NCBI GenBank assembly: GCA_023488565.1
Contig: JAMDDZ010000076.1
Coordinates: 7,254-20,294 of the forward strand
From: Bacillota bacterium
Lineage (GTDB): Bacteria > Bacillota > Sulfobacillia > Sulfobacillales > Sulfobacillaceae
Reading direction: 5' to 3'
Length of the DNA: 13,041 nt
Each line of letters begins with the position of its first letter. The stretch's first letter is position 1. The notes under the pieces were generated by a model. It saw only the letters and a list, made by a program, of their open reading frames with translations, did no database searches and was not told where the DNA came from. The position numbers and the translations under genes were made by a program. Positions 1 to 8,600 of the stretch are shown piece by piece.

Positions 1-240
1 TTAGAAAATTTTTCGCAGTGTTGGCAAATTCAATGGATGACGTGATCCCTTTGAGGACTGCGGGTCCCGTGAGGGGCCGAGAAAAGCCGAGAGCGATTAC
101 CTGGTCGTCTCGGCACTCCTGCGAGCGCCCACGATTCGCATCAAAAATCTCCCATGGTTAGGGAGACCATTTTAAAGTTCTCATACACCGAAGTGTTTGT
201 GGGGTCGTTAAACGAAACGAGGCCTTGCCGCGTTTCCATA
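1..240. other. Left-edge region without a recognisable gene
   Basis: I see no gene I can name here. One frame is open from the edge (position 3) to a TAG at 159-161 and another from 1 to a TGA at 43-45; either could be the tail of a gene outside the window, but neither peptide is recognisable. The heptamer GCCGAGA occurs twice directly (76-82, 86-92) and once inverted (TCTCGGC, 108-114), allowing two alternative hairpins. A 6-bp hairpin TCTCCC (148-153)/GGGAGA (161-166) with a 7-nt loop has five A residues just 5' of it, so on the minus strand it would be followed by a T run. A small ACAC-CGAA-GTGT hairpin lies near 185-196. Confidence 0.4.
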
Positions 241-270
241 TTGTCATTATAAATCGCGAAAAATTATAAG
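241..270 (+). promoter_or_regulatory. Candidate sigma-A promoter for the MFS gene
   Basis: TTGTCA (241-246, 5/6 to the -35 consensus) is separated by 18 nt from TATAAG (265-270, 5/6 to the -10 consensus), placing transcription start near 277. An overlapping alternative is TTGCCG (225-230) with 17 nt to TATAAA (248-253). Both point into the MFS gene. This is inferred from sequence only. Confidence 0.45.
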
Positions 271-292
271 TCTACTTTTATGGCGGAAATTT

Positions 293-332
293 CTCTATGA
301 TAAGCGGACCCGGCCGGGAACTTATCATAGAG
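293..332 (+). promoter_or_regulatory. Perfect 12-bp inverted repeat (operator or RBS-sequestering hairpin)
   Basis: CTCTATGATAAG (293-304) is the exact reverse complement of CTTATCATAGAG (321-332), with a 16-nt spacer that contains the palindrome CCCGGCCGGG (309-318). The right arm includes most of the AGAGG ribosome binding site (329-333) of the MFS gene. As DNA it could be a repressor operator just downstream of the predicted promoter; as RNA it would be a stable hairpin hiding the ribosome binding site. There is no T run, so it is not an intrinsic terminator. No matching regulator gene lies in the window. Confidence 0.6.
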
Positions 333-337
333 GGGAA

Positions 338-1600
338 ATGCTGTGGATGGTCAAATCTCTACTCAGCAACGGAGTCCTTAGGCGTGCCCAGTTTCGATGG
401 TTCTATTTGGGTCGAACCCTCTCTCTTTTTGGCAGTGGAATGACACCAGTGGCCCTCGCATTCGCGGTTCTTCAGGCGCGCCATGGGCAACAGCTTCTAG
501 GATATATTTTGGCGGCGGAGCTTTTGCCCAATGTTCTCGTCGTGTTGATTGGGGGAAGTGTAGCCGACCGATATCGCCGCGACCGGCTTATCCAGTTGGC
601 TAGCTGGGGTTCCGGTTTTTCCCAAGCGTGTATTGCCGTCGTTGTACTCACCGGTGCCAATCCCTATTGGATTTTCCCGTTTGCTGTCATCAATGGGGTT
701 TTGGGGGCTTTCACCAGTCCTGCGATTCGTGGCATTGTCCCTGAGCTTGTCGATGGTGACGATATCAAGCAGGCCAATGCCCTGCTGAACACGTCCCGGA
801 GCGCTGGTCGCATTGTGGGACCGGCAGTGGCCGGGATTCTCGTGGCTACCGTCGGGGGTGGTTGGGGCATCGCGTTCGACGCTCTGAGTTTCTTCATCGC
901 GGGCGCCTGTATGGTCCGGGTTCGGATTCCGTCTCATCCCATCGGTTCGGCGAATTCGTTACTCCGCCAGATGGGTGAGGGGTGGGCATATTTCCGACGC
1001 CAGCGATGGATTTGGTCGATTACCGGCGCTTGGGCCCTAATGAATGCGGTGCAGATGGGGGCTTGGCAAGTGCTCGGGCCGATTATTGCCAAGCATACGT
1101 TTGGTTCGGCGGGTTGGGGTCTGACGCTGAGCGTTAAATCCATTGGTCTTCTCATTGCCAGTGTGCTGATGCTGCGCTTTCAGTTCTCGCGTCCCCTTCG
1201 CGACGGTATGGTGGCCGCGGCAGCGGTGGGCATTCCCATGGTGGTTTTGGGGCAAAGCCTGGACCTGCCCTATCTGATAGCGGCCGCCATGGTGGCAGGG
1301 ATCGGGTCGACAGTGTCTACCATCGCGTGGGACACCTCTTTGCAGCAAGGGGTACCCAAAGAAAAGTTATCGCGTGTTTTAGCGTTCGATGAGTTTGGAT
1401 CATACGTAGTCATTCCCCTCGGGGAAATTCTTGCAGTGCCTGTCGCGGATCGTTTCGGTCTCCATACGGTAGAAACGTGGGCTGGGCTGATATTTATTGT
1501 CGCCGCATTGGTTCCGTTATCCCTAGCATTGGTTCGCCAAATGACGATAACGGATATTCGAGCGCTGGCGCAAGACCAGAAGGATCCCATTGCCGAATAA
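338..1600 (+). CDS. MFS transporter, DHA3/MFS_3-like exporter
   Basis: A 420-residue membrane protein with the alternating hydrophobic segments of a 12-helix major facilitator. The motif A region between helices 2 and 3 is clear (GGSVADRYRRDR, residues 72-83). The segment GAFTSPAIRGIVPELV, followed by ANALLNTSRSAGRIVGPAVAG, is typical of the DHA3/MFS_3 group, which includes enterobactin and macrolide exporters. It probably exports a small molecule by proton antiport; the substrate cannot be told from sequence. The ATG at 338 follows AGAGG (329-333) with 4 nt spacing; a second ATG at 347 is possible but badly spaced. The inverted repeat over the ribosome binding site suggests its own regulation. 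It shares no evident function with the pyr genes, and the pyr promoter and attenuator separate it from them. The family call is firm, the substrate unknown. Confidence 0.88.
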   Translation: MLWMVKSLLSNGVLRRAQFRWFYLGRTLSLFGSGMTPVALAFAVLQARHGQQLLGYILAAELLPNVLVVLIGGSVADRYRRDRLIQLASWGSGFSQACIAVVVLTGANPYWIFPFAVINGVLGAFTSPAIRGIVPELVDGDDIKQANALLNTSRSAGRIVGPAVAGILVATVGGGWGIAFDALSFFIAGACMVRVRIPSHPIGSANSLLRQMGEGWAYFRRQRWIWSITGAWALMNAVQMGAWQVLGPIIAKHTFGSAGWGLTLSVKSIGLLIASVLMLRFQFSRPLRDGMVAAAAVGIPMVVLGQSLDLPYLIAAAMVAGIGSTVSTIAWDTSLQQGVPKEKLSRVLAFDEFGSYVVIPLGEILAVPVADRFGLHTVETWAGLIFIVAALVPLSLALVRQMTITDIRALAQDQKDPIAE

Positions 1601-1671
1601 CGGGCGGCCAGCACTGATGATGGACATGTTGAGTCAAGGAAGTTTTTGTTGGCAGATGCCAAAAGTGAGCC

Positions 1672-1700
1672 TTTACCAACATAGTCGCGTGGGTTATTAT
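1672..1700 (+). promoter_or_regulatory. Candidate pyr operon promoter
   Basis: TTTACC (1672-1677, 4/6 to TTGACA) and TATTAT (1695-1700, 5/6 to TATAAT) are 17 nt apart, predicting a transcript start near 1707. This would place the PyrR-binding loop within about 10 nt of the RNA 5' end and the whole attenuator inside a leader of about 105 nt. No better pair was found between the MFS stop and the binding loop. Readthrough from the MFS gene could also contribute, since no terminator is seen after it. Confidence 0.5.
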
Positions 1701-1713
1701 GTGTTGGGGTACA

Positions 1714-1747
1714 CTTCCTTTAATACCAGTCCTGCGAGGCTGGGAAG
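1714..1747 (+). promoter_or_regulatory. PyrR-binding loop (anti-antiterminator) of the pyr leader
   Basis: The leader contains AGTCCTGCGAGGCT (1728-1741), which fits the conserved PyrR-binding loop of Bacillus pyr attenuators (ARUCCNGNGAGGYU). It is closed by CAG (1727-1729)/CTG (1740-1742) and by CTTCC (1714-1718)/GGAAG (1743-1747), with an asymmetric bulge on the 5' side as in known binding loops. When PyrR with UMP or UTP holds this hairpin, GCGAGGCTGG (1734-1743) cannot pair with CTAGCCTTCGC (1767-1777). That alternative pairing, about 10 bp with one bulged U, would be the antiterminator that breaks the downstream terminator. The pairings were worked out by eye. Confidence 0.85.
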
Positions 1748-1763
1748 GGGCGCCGATGTTTTT

Positions 1764-1796
1764 GCTCTAGCCTTCGCAGGGGTAGAGCATTTTTTA
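1764..1796 (+). terminator. Attenuator terminator of the pyr operon
   Basis: GCTCTA (1764-1769) pairs with TAGAGC (1783-1788), and after one mismatch CC pairs with GG around a TTCGCA loop. The stem is followed by six T (1790-1795). It ends 3 nt before the pyrR Shine-Dalgarno sequence, so termination would silence the whole operon. Its 5' arm overlaps the 3' strand of the antiterminator, making the two structures mutually exclusive. Confidence 0.85.
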
Positions 1797-1811
1797 TTGG
1801 GGAGGATTACG

Positions 1812-2348
1812 GTGGCGGAAGCGGAGATTCTTGACCACGATGGGATGAGGCGTGCATTGATGCGCATTGCTCACGAAATTGTGGAACGCAATCATGGAGC
1901 GTCTCAGCTTATGTTGGTGGGAATTCGCAGCCGAGGAGTGCCGCTCGCGTGGCGAATTCAGCACAACATCAAATTGATAGAAGAGGTTGCCGTCCCAGTG
2001 GAAATTCTCGACATAGGACTTTACCGCGACGATTGGTTTCAAAGACCATTCAACCCGGTAAGATCCAGCGATATTTCCACGACGGTGAATCACCGGGTCG
2101 TGGTGTTGGTGGATGACGTGCTATTTACCGGGCGAACCATCCGGGCGGCTATGGACGCCTTATCTGACTATGGACGCCCACTGGCGATTCAACTTGCGGT
2201 ACTGGTAGACAGAGGACACCGAGAACTTCCCATTAGAGCAGACTTTGTCGGGAAAAACATCCCGACTTCGCGAAATGAAAAAGTGTTGGTGCGACTGAAG
2301 GAAGTGGACGGGGAAGATCGGGTGCTTCTGAGCCGCCCGCTGGACTGA
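1812..2348 (+). CDS. pyrR: PyrR, pyr operon RNA-binding attenuation protein / uracil phosphoribosyltransferase
   Basis: 178 residues, the usual PyrR length, and collinear with Bacillus PyrR. It opens AEILDHDGMRRALMRIAHEIVERN, carries the PRPP-binding signature VVLVDDVLFTGRT (about residues 97-109), and has the conserved stretches AVLVDRGHRELPIRADFVGKNIPTS and LYRDD. In this family the protein binds the leader RNA when UMP or UTP is high and promotes termination; it usually also has weak uracil phosphoribosyltransferase activity (uracil + PRPP to UMP + PPi). The start is the GTG at 1812, 6 nt after GGGGAGG (1799-1805). The frame is open further upstream to 1590, but that stretch is the leader RNA and includes the terminator, so a longer protein is rejected. 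It is the first gene of the operon and regulates itself through the leader. Confidence 0.96.
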   Translation: MAEAEILDHDGMRRALMRIAHEIVERNHGASQLMLVGIRSRGVPLAWRIQHNIKLIEEVAVPVEILDIGLYRDDWFQRPFNPVRSSDISTTVNHRVVVLVDDVLFTGRTIRAAMDALSDYGRPLAIQLAVLVDRGHRELPIRADFVGKNIPTSRNEKVLVRLKEVDGEDRVLLSRPLD

Positions 2349-2389
2349 TCCGGGGAACTAATGACGTGCTTATAGGGAGTTTGAGCAGC

Positions 2390-3298
2390 GTGAGGAATTT
2401 TATTGCACTGGAAAATATGAATGCGCAAGAACTGACGACTCTCATTGACCTGGCGGAAACGCTGAGCGAGGTCTTGGAACGGCCTATAAAAAAGGTGCCG
2501 ACATTGCGGGGCAAGGCCATCGCTAACGTGTTTTTCGAACCCAGCACACGGACCCGCAATTCATTTGAATTGGCGGCCAAATACATGAGCGCCGATGTGA
2601 TCAATTTTCAAGCCAGCGGGTCCAGCGTGGAAAAAGGGGAAACTTTATGGGATACCGCCAGGAACCTCACCGCCATGGCAATTGATGCGGTGGTAATCCG
2701 CCATCAAGTGGCGGGGGTTCCCGGATTGTTGGCGGATTTGCTGAATGTGCCGGTAATCAATGCCGGAGACGGAATGCATGAACACCCGACCCAAGGCCTC
2801 CTGGATTTAGTGACGGTGAAAGCGCACTATGGACGGATTGGGGGGTTACAGATCGCCATCGTGGGCGATGTGCTGCATAGCCGGGTGGCCCGTTCTGATC
2901 TGTGGGGTTTTACCATGATGGGAGCTACGGTGCGGTTTGTGGGACCGCCAAACCTATTGCCTTCGGCCCTGGGGGCGCCCATGACGTCGAATTTGGAAGA
3001 AGGAATTCGTGGGTGTGATGTAGTGCAAGTGCTGCGGTTGCAAAACGAAAGGCAAAAAAGCGGTGCAGTACCTTCGATGAGAGAATATCGCGAGAAATTT
3101 GGGGTGACTCAGGAACGGCTGGGGAAATGGGCTCCCGATGCGCTCGTCATGCACCCAGGACCGCAAAATCGCGGTGTGGAAATTGATAGCGAGGTGTTAG
3201 ACGGACCGCAAAGCGCGGTGTTGGCCCAGGTACGGTACGGAGTAGCGGTACGAATGGCGGTCTTGTACCGTTTGTTAGGAGGAACCCATGACATTTAG
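2390..3298 (+). CDS. pyrB: Aspartate carbamoyltransferase catalytic subunit
   Basis: 302 residues from this start. PyrB joins carbamoyl phosphate and L-aspartate to give N-carbamoyl-L-aspartate, the committed step of the pathway, as a cytoplasmic trimer. Visible hallmarks are the carbamoyl-phosphate loop FFEPSTRTR (48-56), the active-site lysine in SSVEKGETLWDT (K82), HPTQGLLDL (132-140) for substrate binding, GDVLHSRVARS (159-169) and HPGPQNRGVEID (255-266). No pyrI regulatory subunit is present, as expected in Bacillota. The GTG at 2390 gives MRNFIALENM, aligning with the usual N-terminus, with AGGGAG at 2374-2379. A GTG at 2366 would add eight unconserved residues after GGGGA and cannot be excluded. 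It lies 41 nt after pyrR with no second attenuator between them, and overlaps pyrC by 11 nt. Confidence 0.96.
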   Translation: MRNFIALENMNAQELTTLIDLAETLSEVLERPIKKVPTLRGKAIANVFFEPSTRTRNSFELAAKYMSADVINFQASGSSVEKGETLWDTARNLTAMAIDAVVIRHQVAGVPGLLADLLNVPVINAGDGMHEHPTQGLLDLVTVKAHYGRIGGLQIAIVGDVLHSRVARSDLWGFTMMGATVRFVGPPNLLPSALGAPMTSNLEEGIRGCDVVQVLRLQNERQKSGAVPSMREYREKFGVTQERLGKWAPDALVMHPGPQNRGVEIDSEVLDGPQSAVLAQVRYGVAVRMAVLYRLLGGTHDI

Positions 3299-4598
3299 CG
3301 AAACATCGCCTAGCGACAACTGGCATATTAAAAATGTGCGGATTGTTGATCCGTATACGCATACAGATGCTTTAGGCGACATTTTTATTGCCGGAGGGTG
3401 TTTTGTATCCGAAAAACTTCCAGAAATGCTAACGTTGGACGCAACGGGGTTATGGGCCGTGCCGCGGATGGTGGATATTCACGTCCATTTTCGGGAACCC
3501 GGACAAGAACACAAGGAAGATTTGGTATCGGGCAGTCGGGCAGCCGCGGCTGGTGGCTTTAGTGCCGTGGCAGCAATGCCAAATACGGATCCGGTGATTG
3601 ACAATCCTGCCCTCATTAGCTGGGAAGGGGCTCACGGCCGGGAAATTGGATTGATTGACCTCTGGCCGCTAGGGGCAGTCACCAAAGCGTCGGCTGGCAA
3701 AGAATTGGCTGAGTTGGCATTGATGGAAGCAGCTGGTGCTATGGGGTTTTCGGATGATGGCAAACCTATAGCTAGTGGACGCATTATGCGTGCGGCGTTA
3801 AGTTACGCCACCATGTTGAAGCATCCGATAGTGCAGCATGCCGAAGATCTCGACTTGAGCGAAGGCACGGTGATGCATGAAGGTCAAATCTCTCACCGTT
3901 TGGGATTGCCTGGGGTGCCTGCCGCCGCCGAGGCCGCCATGGTGTGGCGAGATGTTGAACTGTCATTGCTGACCCAAGGTCGGTTGCATGTGGCGCACGT
4001 CACGGCATTGGGGTCGTTGGAGGCAGTGGCCTATGCCAAAAGGCTGGGGGGCCCGGTGACTGCGGAAGCGACTCCCCACCATCTGCTATTGACAGATCAG
4101 GCTGTGTCTGATTGGCAGGCATCACCGATTACCAAGGTCAATCCTCCGCTGCGGCCTCTAGAACTTCGCGATGCTTTACGTAAGGCAGTCGTTACCGGAT
4201 TGGTTTCGGTTATTGCTAGCGATCACGCCCCCCATCACGACGATGAAAAAATGTCTCCCTATCCGCAAGCTCCTTATGGCATTAGTGGGCTTGAAACAAG
4301 CATTGGAGCAGTCTTTTCTTCCTTGCTACACACGGGTTTGATGGATCCTTTGACGCTTCTGGAACGGATGACAAGTGGCCCGCACCAAGCATTGGGAGCA
4401 TGGTACCCTGGGGTTGTCCCGGGTGCTCGCGCTGACTTAACGCTCATCGATCCCGAACTTTTATGGGTTGTGGAACCTCGCACCTTTTATTCGCGGGGAC
4501 ATAATACTCCTATGGCTGGGATGCAGCTCAAGGGCAAAGCGGTGGCAACAATGTTGGGGGGACGATGGACGATGCGAGAAGGGCAGGTGCTGGCATGA
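3288..4598 (+). CDS. pyrC: Dihydroorotase (class I)
   Basis: 436 residues. A zinc amidohydrolase that cyclises N-carbamoyl-aspartate to dihydroorotate. The metal-binding DIHVHFREPG is at 63-72 (H65, H67). FSDDG (154-158) provides the aspartate that replaces the carboxylated lysine in this class, followed by QHAED (H184), AHVT (H237) and SDHAPHHDDEK (D312 onward). The substrate-binding region MPNTDPVIDN (97-106) is also present. The ATG has AGGAGG (3277-3282) 5 nt before it. The start lies inside the end of pyrB (11-nt overlap), and the stop codon overlaps the carA ATG as ATGA. Length and motif order fit the Bacillus-type class I enzyme, which usually works alone or beside PyrB. Confidence 0.97.
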   Translation: MTFSETSPSDNWHIKNVRIVDPYTHTDALGDIFIAGGCFVSEKLPEMLTLDATGLWAVPRMVDIHVHFREPGQEHKEDLVSGSRAAAAGGFSAVAAMPNTDPVIDNPALISWEGAHGREIGLIDLWPLGAVTKASAGKELAELALMEAAGAMGFSDDGKPIASGRIMRAALSYATMLKHPIVQHAEDLDLSEGTVMHEGQISHRLGLPGVPAAAEAAMVWRDVELSLLTQGRLHVAHVTALGSLEAVAYAKRLGGPVTAEATPHHLLLTDQAVSDWQASPITKVNPPLRPLELRDALRKAVVTGLVSVIASDHAPHHDDEKMSPYPQAPYGISGLETSIGAVFSSLLHTGLMDPLTLLERMTSGPHQALGAWYPGVVPGARADLTLIDPELLWVVEPRTFYSRGHNTPMAGMQLKGKAVATMLGGRWTMREGQVLA

Positions 4599-5683
4599 CG
4601 CAACCCGGGTGGCTTACTTTTGCCAACGGACGCCGGTTCAAAGGGCGCTTGATTGGAACAACGGATCAGGTAGTGGCCGGAGAAGTGGTGTTCAACACCG
4701 CGATGACCGGATATCAGGAAATTTTGACTGACCCTTCTTATTTTGGCCAAATTGTAGTATTGACCTATCCGTTGATTGGCAATTACGGAACTTTTGCGGA
4801 GGCTGCCGAATCTTTATTTCCTTGGGCCACTGCGGTTGTGATGCATCAGGCCAGTAAGTCCCCTTCCCACTTTGGCGGTGCCGAATCGATTGACCAATAT
4901 TTGAAGCGTTATGGCAAAATGGGATTGGTAGATGTTGACACCAGAAGTTTAACCAAGATGCTGCGCTCCGAAGGAACCCAAATTGCCGCGATGTCTCCTC
5001 AAGACACAGATGAAAATAGTCTGTATCAGGCGATATCGTCAGTAGATTTGACGGACAGTGTGTTTTCCGTGAGCACTCCTCAGATAATTACAATTGATGG
5101 ACCCGGACCGCACATCGTAGTGGTTGATTATGGGGCTAAAAACTCTATCTTGACCGAACTGCAACGGCGCGGAGCTCGCATTTCTGTGGTGCCGGCCCGG
5201 GTTACCCCAGACGAGATGGCGGCTATGAAACCAGATGGAGTAGTTCTTTCCAATGGTCCGGGGGATCCGGAAAGCATTCCCCAAGTGTTGCCTACGGTAA
5301 AACATGTCATTGAGCATTATCCCACCTTGGGAATTTGCCTAGGCCACCAACTTATTGCCCTGGCCGAGGGGGATCGAACGTACCCATTGAAGTTTGGCCA
5401 TCATGGTGCCAATCATCCACTATGGGACAGCGAGCGGCATAAAATATTGATTACCTCACAAAATCACGGGTATGCGGTGGCCGGTGACTCTTTAGCAGAT
5501 CGATACCAAGTGCGCTTAACGAATTTGCACGACCAAACTATTGAAGGTCTGCAACACCGAACACGGCCGGTAATGTCGGTACAGCATCACCCCGAGGCAG
5601 GGCCGGGCCCCTCTGACTCACTCTATTTATTTGACGAATTTATGCAATGGGTTGTGGACCAAAGGGGGAATGCGAGTGCCTAG
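4595..5683 (+). CDS. carA: Carbamoyl-phosphate synthase small (glutaminase) subunit
   Basis: 362 residues. CarA hydrolyses glutamine and passes ammonia to CarB. The N-terminal CPSase domain shows FNTAMTGYQEILTDPSYFGQIV (33-54) and YPLIGNYG (58-65). The class I glutamine amidotransferase domain holds SNGPGDPE (219-226), the nucleophile elbow GICLGHQ with C248, and VQHHPEAGPGP with the catalytic His332 and Glu334. I chose the ATG at 4595, in a 4-nt ATGA overlap with pyrC, since it gives MTQPGWLTFANG, the expected N-terminus; an in-frame ATG at 4565 would add ten residues that lie inside pyrC. AAGGGCAGG precedes it. Translational coupling to pyrC is likely. As the only carA in a pyr operon it is probably the pyrimidine-regulated enzyme. 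Confidence 0.96.
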   Translation: MTQPGWLTFANGRRFKGRLIGTTDQVVAGEVVFNTAMTGYQEILTDPSYFGQIVVLTYPLIGNYGTFAEAAESLFPWATAVVMHQASKSPSHFGGAESIDQYLKRYGKMGLVDVDTRSLTKMLRSEGTQIAAMSPQDTDENSLYQAISSVDLTDSVFSVSTPQIITIDGPGPHIVVVDYGAKNSILTELQRRGARISVVPARVTPDEMAAMKPDGVVLSNGPGDPESIPQVLPTVKHVIEHYPTLGICLGHQLIALAEGDRTYPLKFGHHGANHPLWDSERHKILITSQNHGYAVAGDSLADRYQVRLTNLHDQTIEGLQHRTRPVMSVQHHPEAGPGPSDSLYLFDEFMQWVVDQRGNASA

Positions 5684-8600
5684 GGACACACGGATTAAAA
5701 AGGTTCTAGTGATTGGTTCGGGACCCATTATCATTGGGCAAGCTGCCGAATTTGATTATGCAGGAACCCAAGCCTGCCGGGCCCTCAAAGAAGAGGGGCT
5801 CGAGGTGGTACTGGTAAACAGCAATCCGGCTACAATTATGACTGATTTGTCGGTGGCCGACATCGTCTACGTTGAACCGCTTACGGTTTCCTTTTTGGCA
5901 TATATTTTGGGGAAAGAACGGCCTGACGGAATTTTAGCCACACTTGGCGGGCAAATGGGGTTAAATTTGACCACCGAACTGTTCAAGGCTGGCATTCTTA
6001 CGGATTTAGGGATTCAGGTGTTAGGCACTTCTATCGCCACCATCGAGAAAGCTGAAGACCGCGAAGCGTTTCGCCGTTTGATGCTGGATTTAGGTCATCC
6101 CATTGCCACTAGCCGTACGGTTACCACACTGGAAGAAGGCCTCGAATTTGCAGCTGAAGTCCACTATCCTCTGGTTCTGCGGCCCGCTTACACTTTGGGC
6201 GGCAGTGGTGGTGGATTTGTCTACGACGATGCCGACATGCAAGAACGCCTGCCGCACGCTTTGGCTCTGAGTCCCATAGGGCAAGTGCTGGTAGAAGAGT
6301 CTATAGCTGGATTCAAAGAGGTAGAGTATGAGGTTATTCGTGACAGCGCAGGGAATGCTATCACTGTTTGCAACATGGAGAACTTCGATCCGGTAGGGGT
6401 TCATACCGGAGATTCTATTGTGGTGGCTCCCAGTCAGACCTTGACGGATAAGGAATATCAGATGCTGCGATCAGCATCGTTAGATATTGTCCATAACCTT
6501 GGGGTTGAAGGCGGATGCAACGTGCAATTTGCGCTGCATCCCGATGGCCGCTATCGAGTGATTGAGGTCAATCCTCGGGTTTCCCGCTCCAGTGCGTTGG
6601 CGTCAAAGGCTACTGGATACCCCATCGCCCGGGTAGTGTCCAAGATCGCTGTGGGATTGACGCTCCCAGAAATCCCTAACTCTGTCACCGGCACCACTAC
6701 TGCGGCCTTTGAGCCCGCACTAGACTACGTCGTTGCAAAAATCCCCCGATGGCCGTTTGATAAGTTTGCTACCGCTGACCGGCATTTGGGAACTCAGATG
6801 AAAGCCACCGGCGAAGTGATGGCCATTGACCGGACCTTCACGGCTGCGTTGCAAAAAGCGGTGCGATCTTTGGAGATTAAGCGATTTGGCCTTTCGGGTC
6901 CTAAGGAGGCTCAAGCTTCCTTAGACACGATATGGGACGAATTGAAACACCCCACTGACGAAAGGCTGTTTTATGTGGCCGAAGCATTGCGCCGGGGAAT
7001 AACCGTTGAGGGGATTCATGATGCTACTCAAATTGATCCCTGGTTTCTTCATCAAATCGATGACATTATTCAGGACGAAAATTGGTTAAGAGAGCATCCG
7101 GAGCATTGGTCCCAAAGGTTGGCGGAATTAAAGGCCAATGGCTTTGCGGACCGGCGCATTGCAGAGCTGGTGGGGGAATCCGAAAGAGCCGTGAGGGAAG
7201 AGCGCCTACGACTGGGGCTCTTACCTCAATACAAAATGGTGGACACTTGCGCCGGGGAATTTCCGGCCGCAACGCCGTATTTTTACGCCACCTATGACCA
7301 GGAAAATGAGGCGGACCCACTTCCTGGACCAAAAGTTTTGGTTCTAGGATCCGGCCCGATACGCATTGGCCAGGGAATAGAATTCGACGCCGCAAGCGTG
7401 TATGCCTTGGAGGCATTGAGGGAATTAGGTTACCGGGCCATTATGTTGAATAATAACCCGGAAACGGTGTCTACCGATTTTAATGCGTCGGATCGACTAT
7501 ATTTTGAGCCGCTTACTTTGGAAGATGTGTTAAACGTGATTGAACGGGAACATCCTGACGGGGTGATGGTGCAATTTGGCGGGCAAACCGCCATCAATTT
7601 GGCCGAAGAGTTGGATCGCCTAGGAGTGCCTATTCTGGGAACTTCCGTAGAAGGCATTCGGGGTGCCGAAGATCGTGAGCAATTCGATAAGATTTTAGAA
7701 GAACACGGGATTATGCGCCCCCCGGGAAGAACCGCGACTACTGCAGTCGAGGCTATGGCTGCGGCACAAGACATTGGGTATCCGGTGTTGGTGCGCCCGT
7801 CTTATGTGTTAGGCGGACGGGCTATGGAAATCATCGATGATGCGGAAGGATTGGCCGATTACTTGCAACGAACTCAGGAAATGGGACCAGGACAGCCGCT
7901 TTTGATTGATCGGTATATGAATGGCTTGGAGTTGGAAGTCGATGCAGTGAGTGATGGGATCCGGGTAGTGATTCCAGCAATTATGGAACATGTGGAAAGG
8001 GCCGGCATTCACTCTGGTGATTCGGTGGCAGCATTGCCGCCGATTCGGGCTTCGCGTTCCGTGATTGACCGGGTGGTATCGATTACCGAACAACTTTGCC
8101 GGGCATTGGCCATTCGCGGTTTGTTAAACGTGCAGTTTGTCGCGGTATCGGATCAGGTATACGTAATTGAAGCGAACCCTAGAGCCAGCCGCACTGTGCC
8201 CTTTATCATCAAGGCGACCGGAGCTCCCATGGTAAAAATGGCCATTGAAGCCGCGGTTAAAGGATCGCTAAGTTCCGCGTATCGTCTAGGGTTGTGGCCC
8301 TCCCCGAACCATTTTGCCGTCAAAATGCCGGTGTTCTCTTTTGGCAAACTGAATTTGGTTGATGCGGCTCTCGGCCCGGAGATGAAAAGTACCGGTGAAG
8401 TAATGGGAATTGACCAGGACTTTCCCAGCGCCTTGTACAAGGCGTTGATCGCTGGCGGATTTCGGCTGCCAGCCGGAGGAAAGGTTTTGGTCACCATTGC
8501 GGATCAGGATAAAACCGAAGCCTTGCCATATTTAGAAGAGTTGGCGCGTTTGGGTTACCGGATTTATGCCACAACCGGAACTTTGGCCCTGTTATCGTCG

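Noticed and set aside
3..161. Open frame from the left edge as the tail of an upstream gene
   Set aside because: No recognisable domain and no family resemblance; recorded only as a possibility under the left-edge region.
497..937. Minus-strand open frame of 146 codons inside the MFS gene
   Set aside because: Antisense to a clear membrane-protein gene, with low-complexity, unrecognisable content; a shadow frame.
1649..1662. TTGGCA/TGCCAA hairpin as a terminator of the MFS gene
   Set aside because: Short stem with a very tight loop and no T run after it.
1590..1811. N-terminal extension of PyrR, since its frame is open from 1590
   Set aside because: This stretch holds the PyrR-binding loop and terminator, and GTG 1812 with GGGGAGG 6 nt upstream gives the normal PyrR length and N-terminus.
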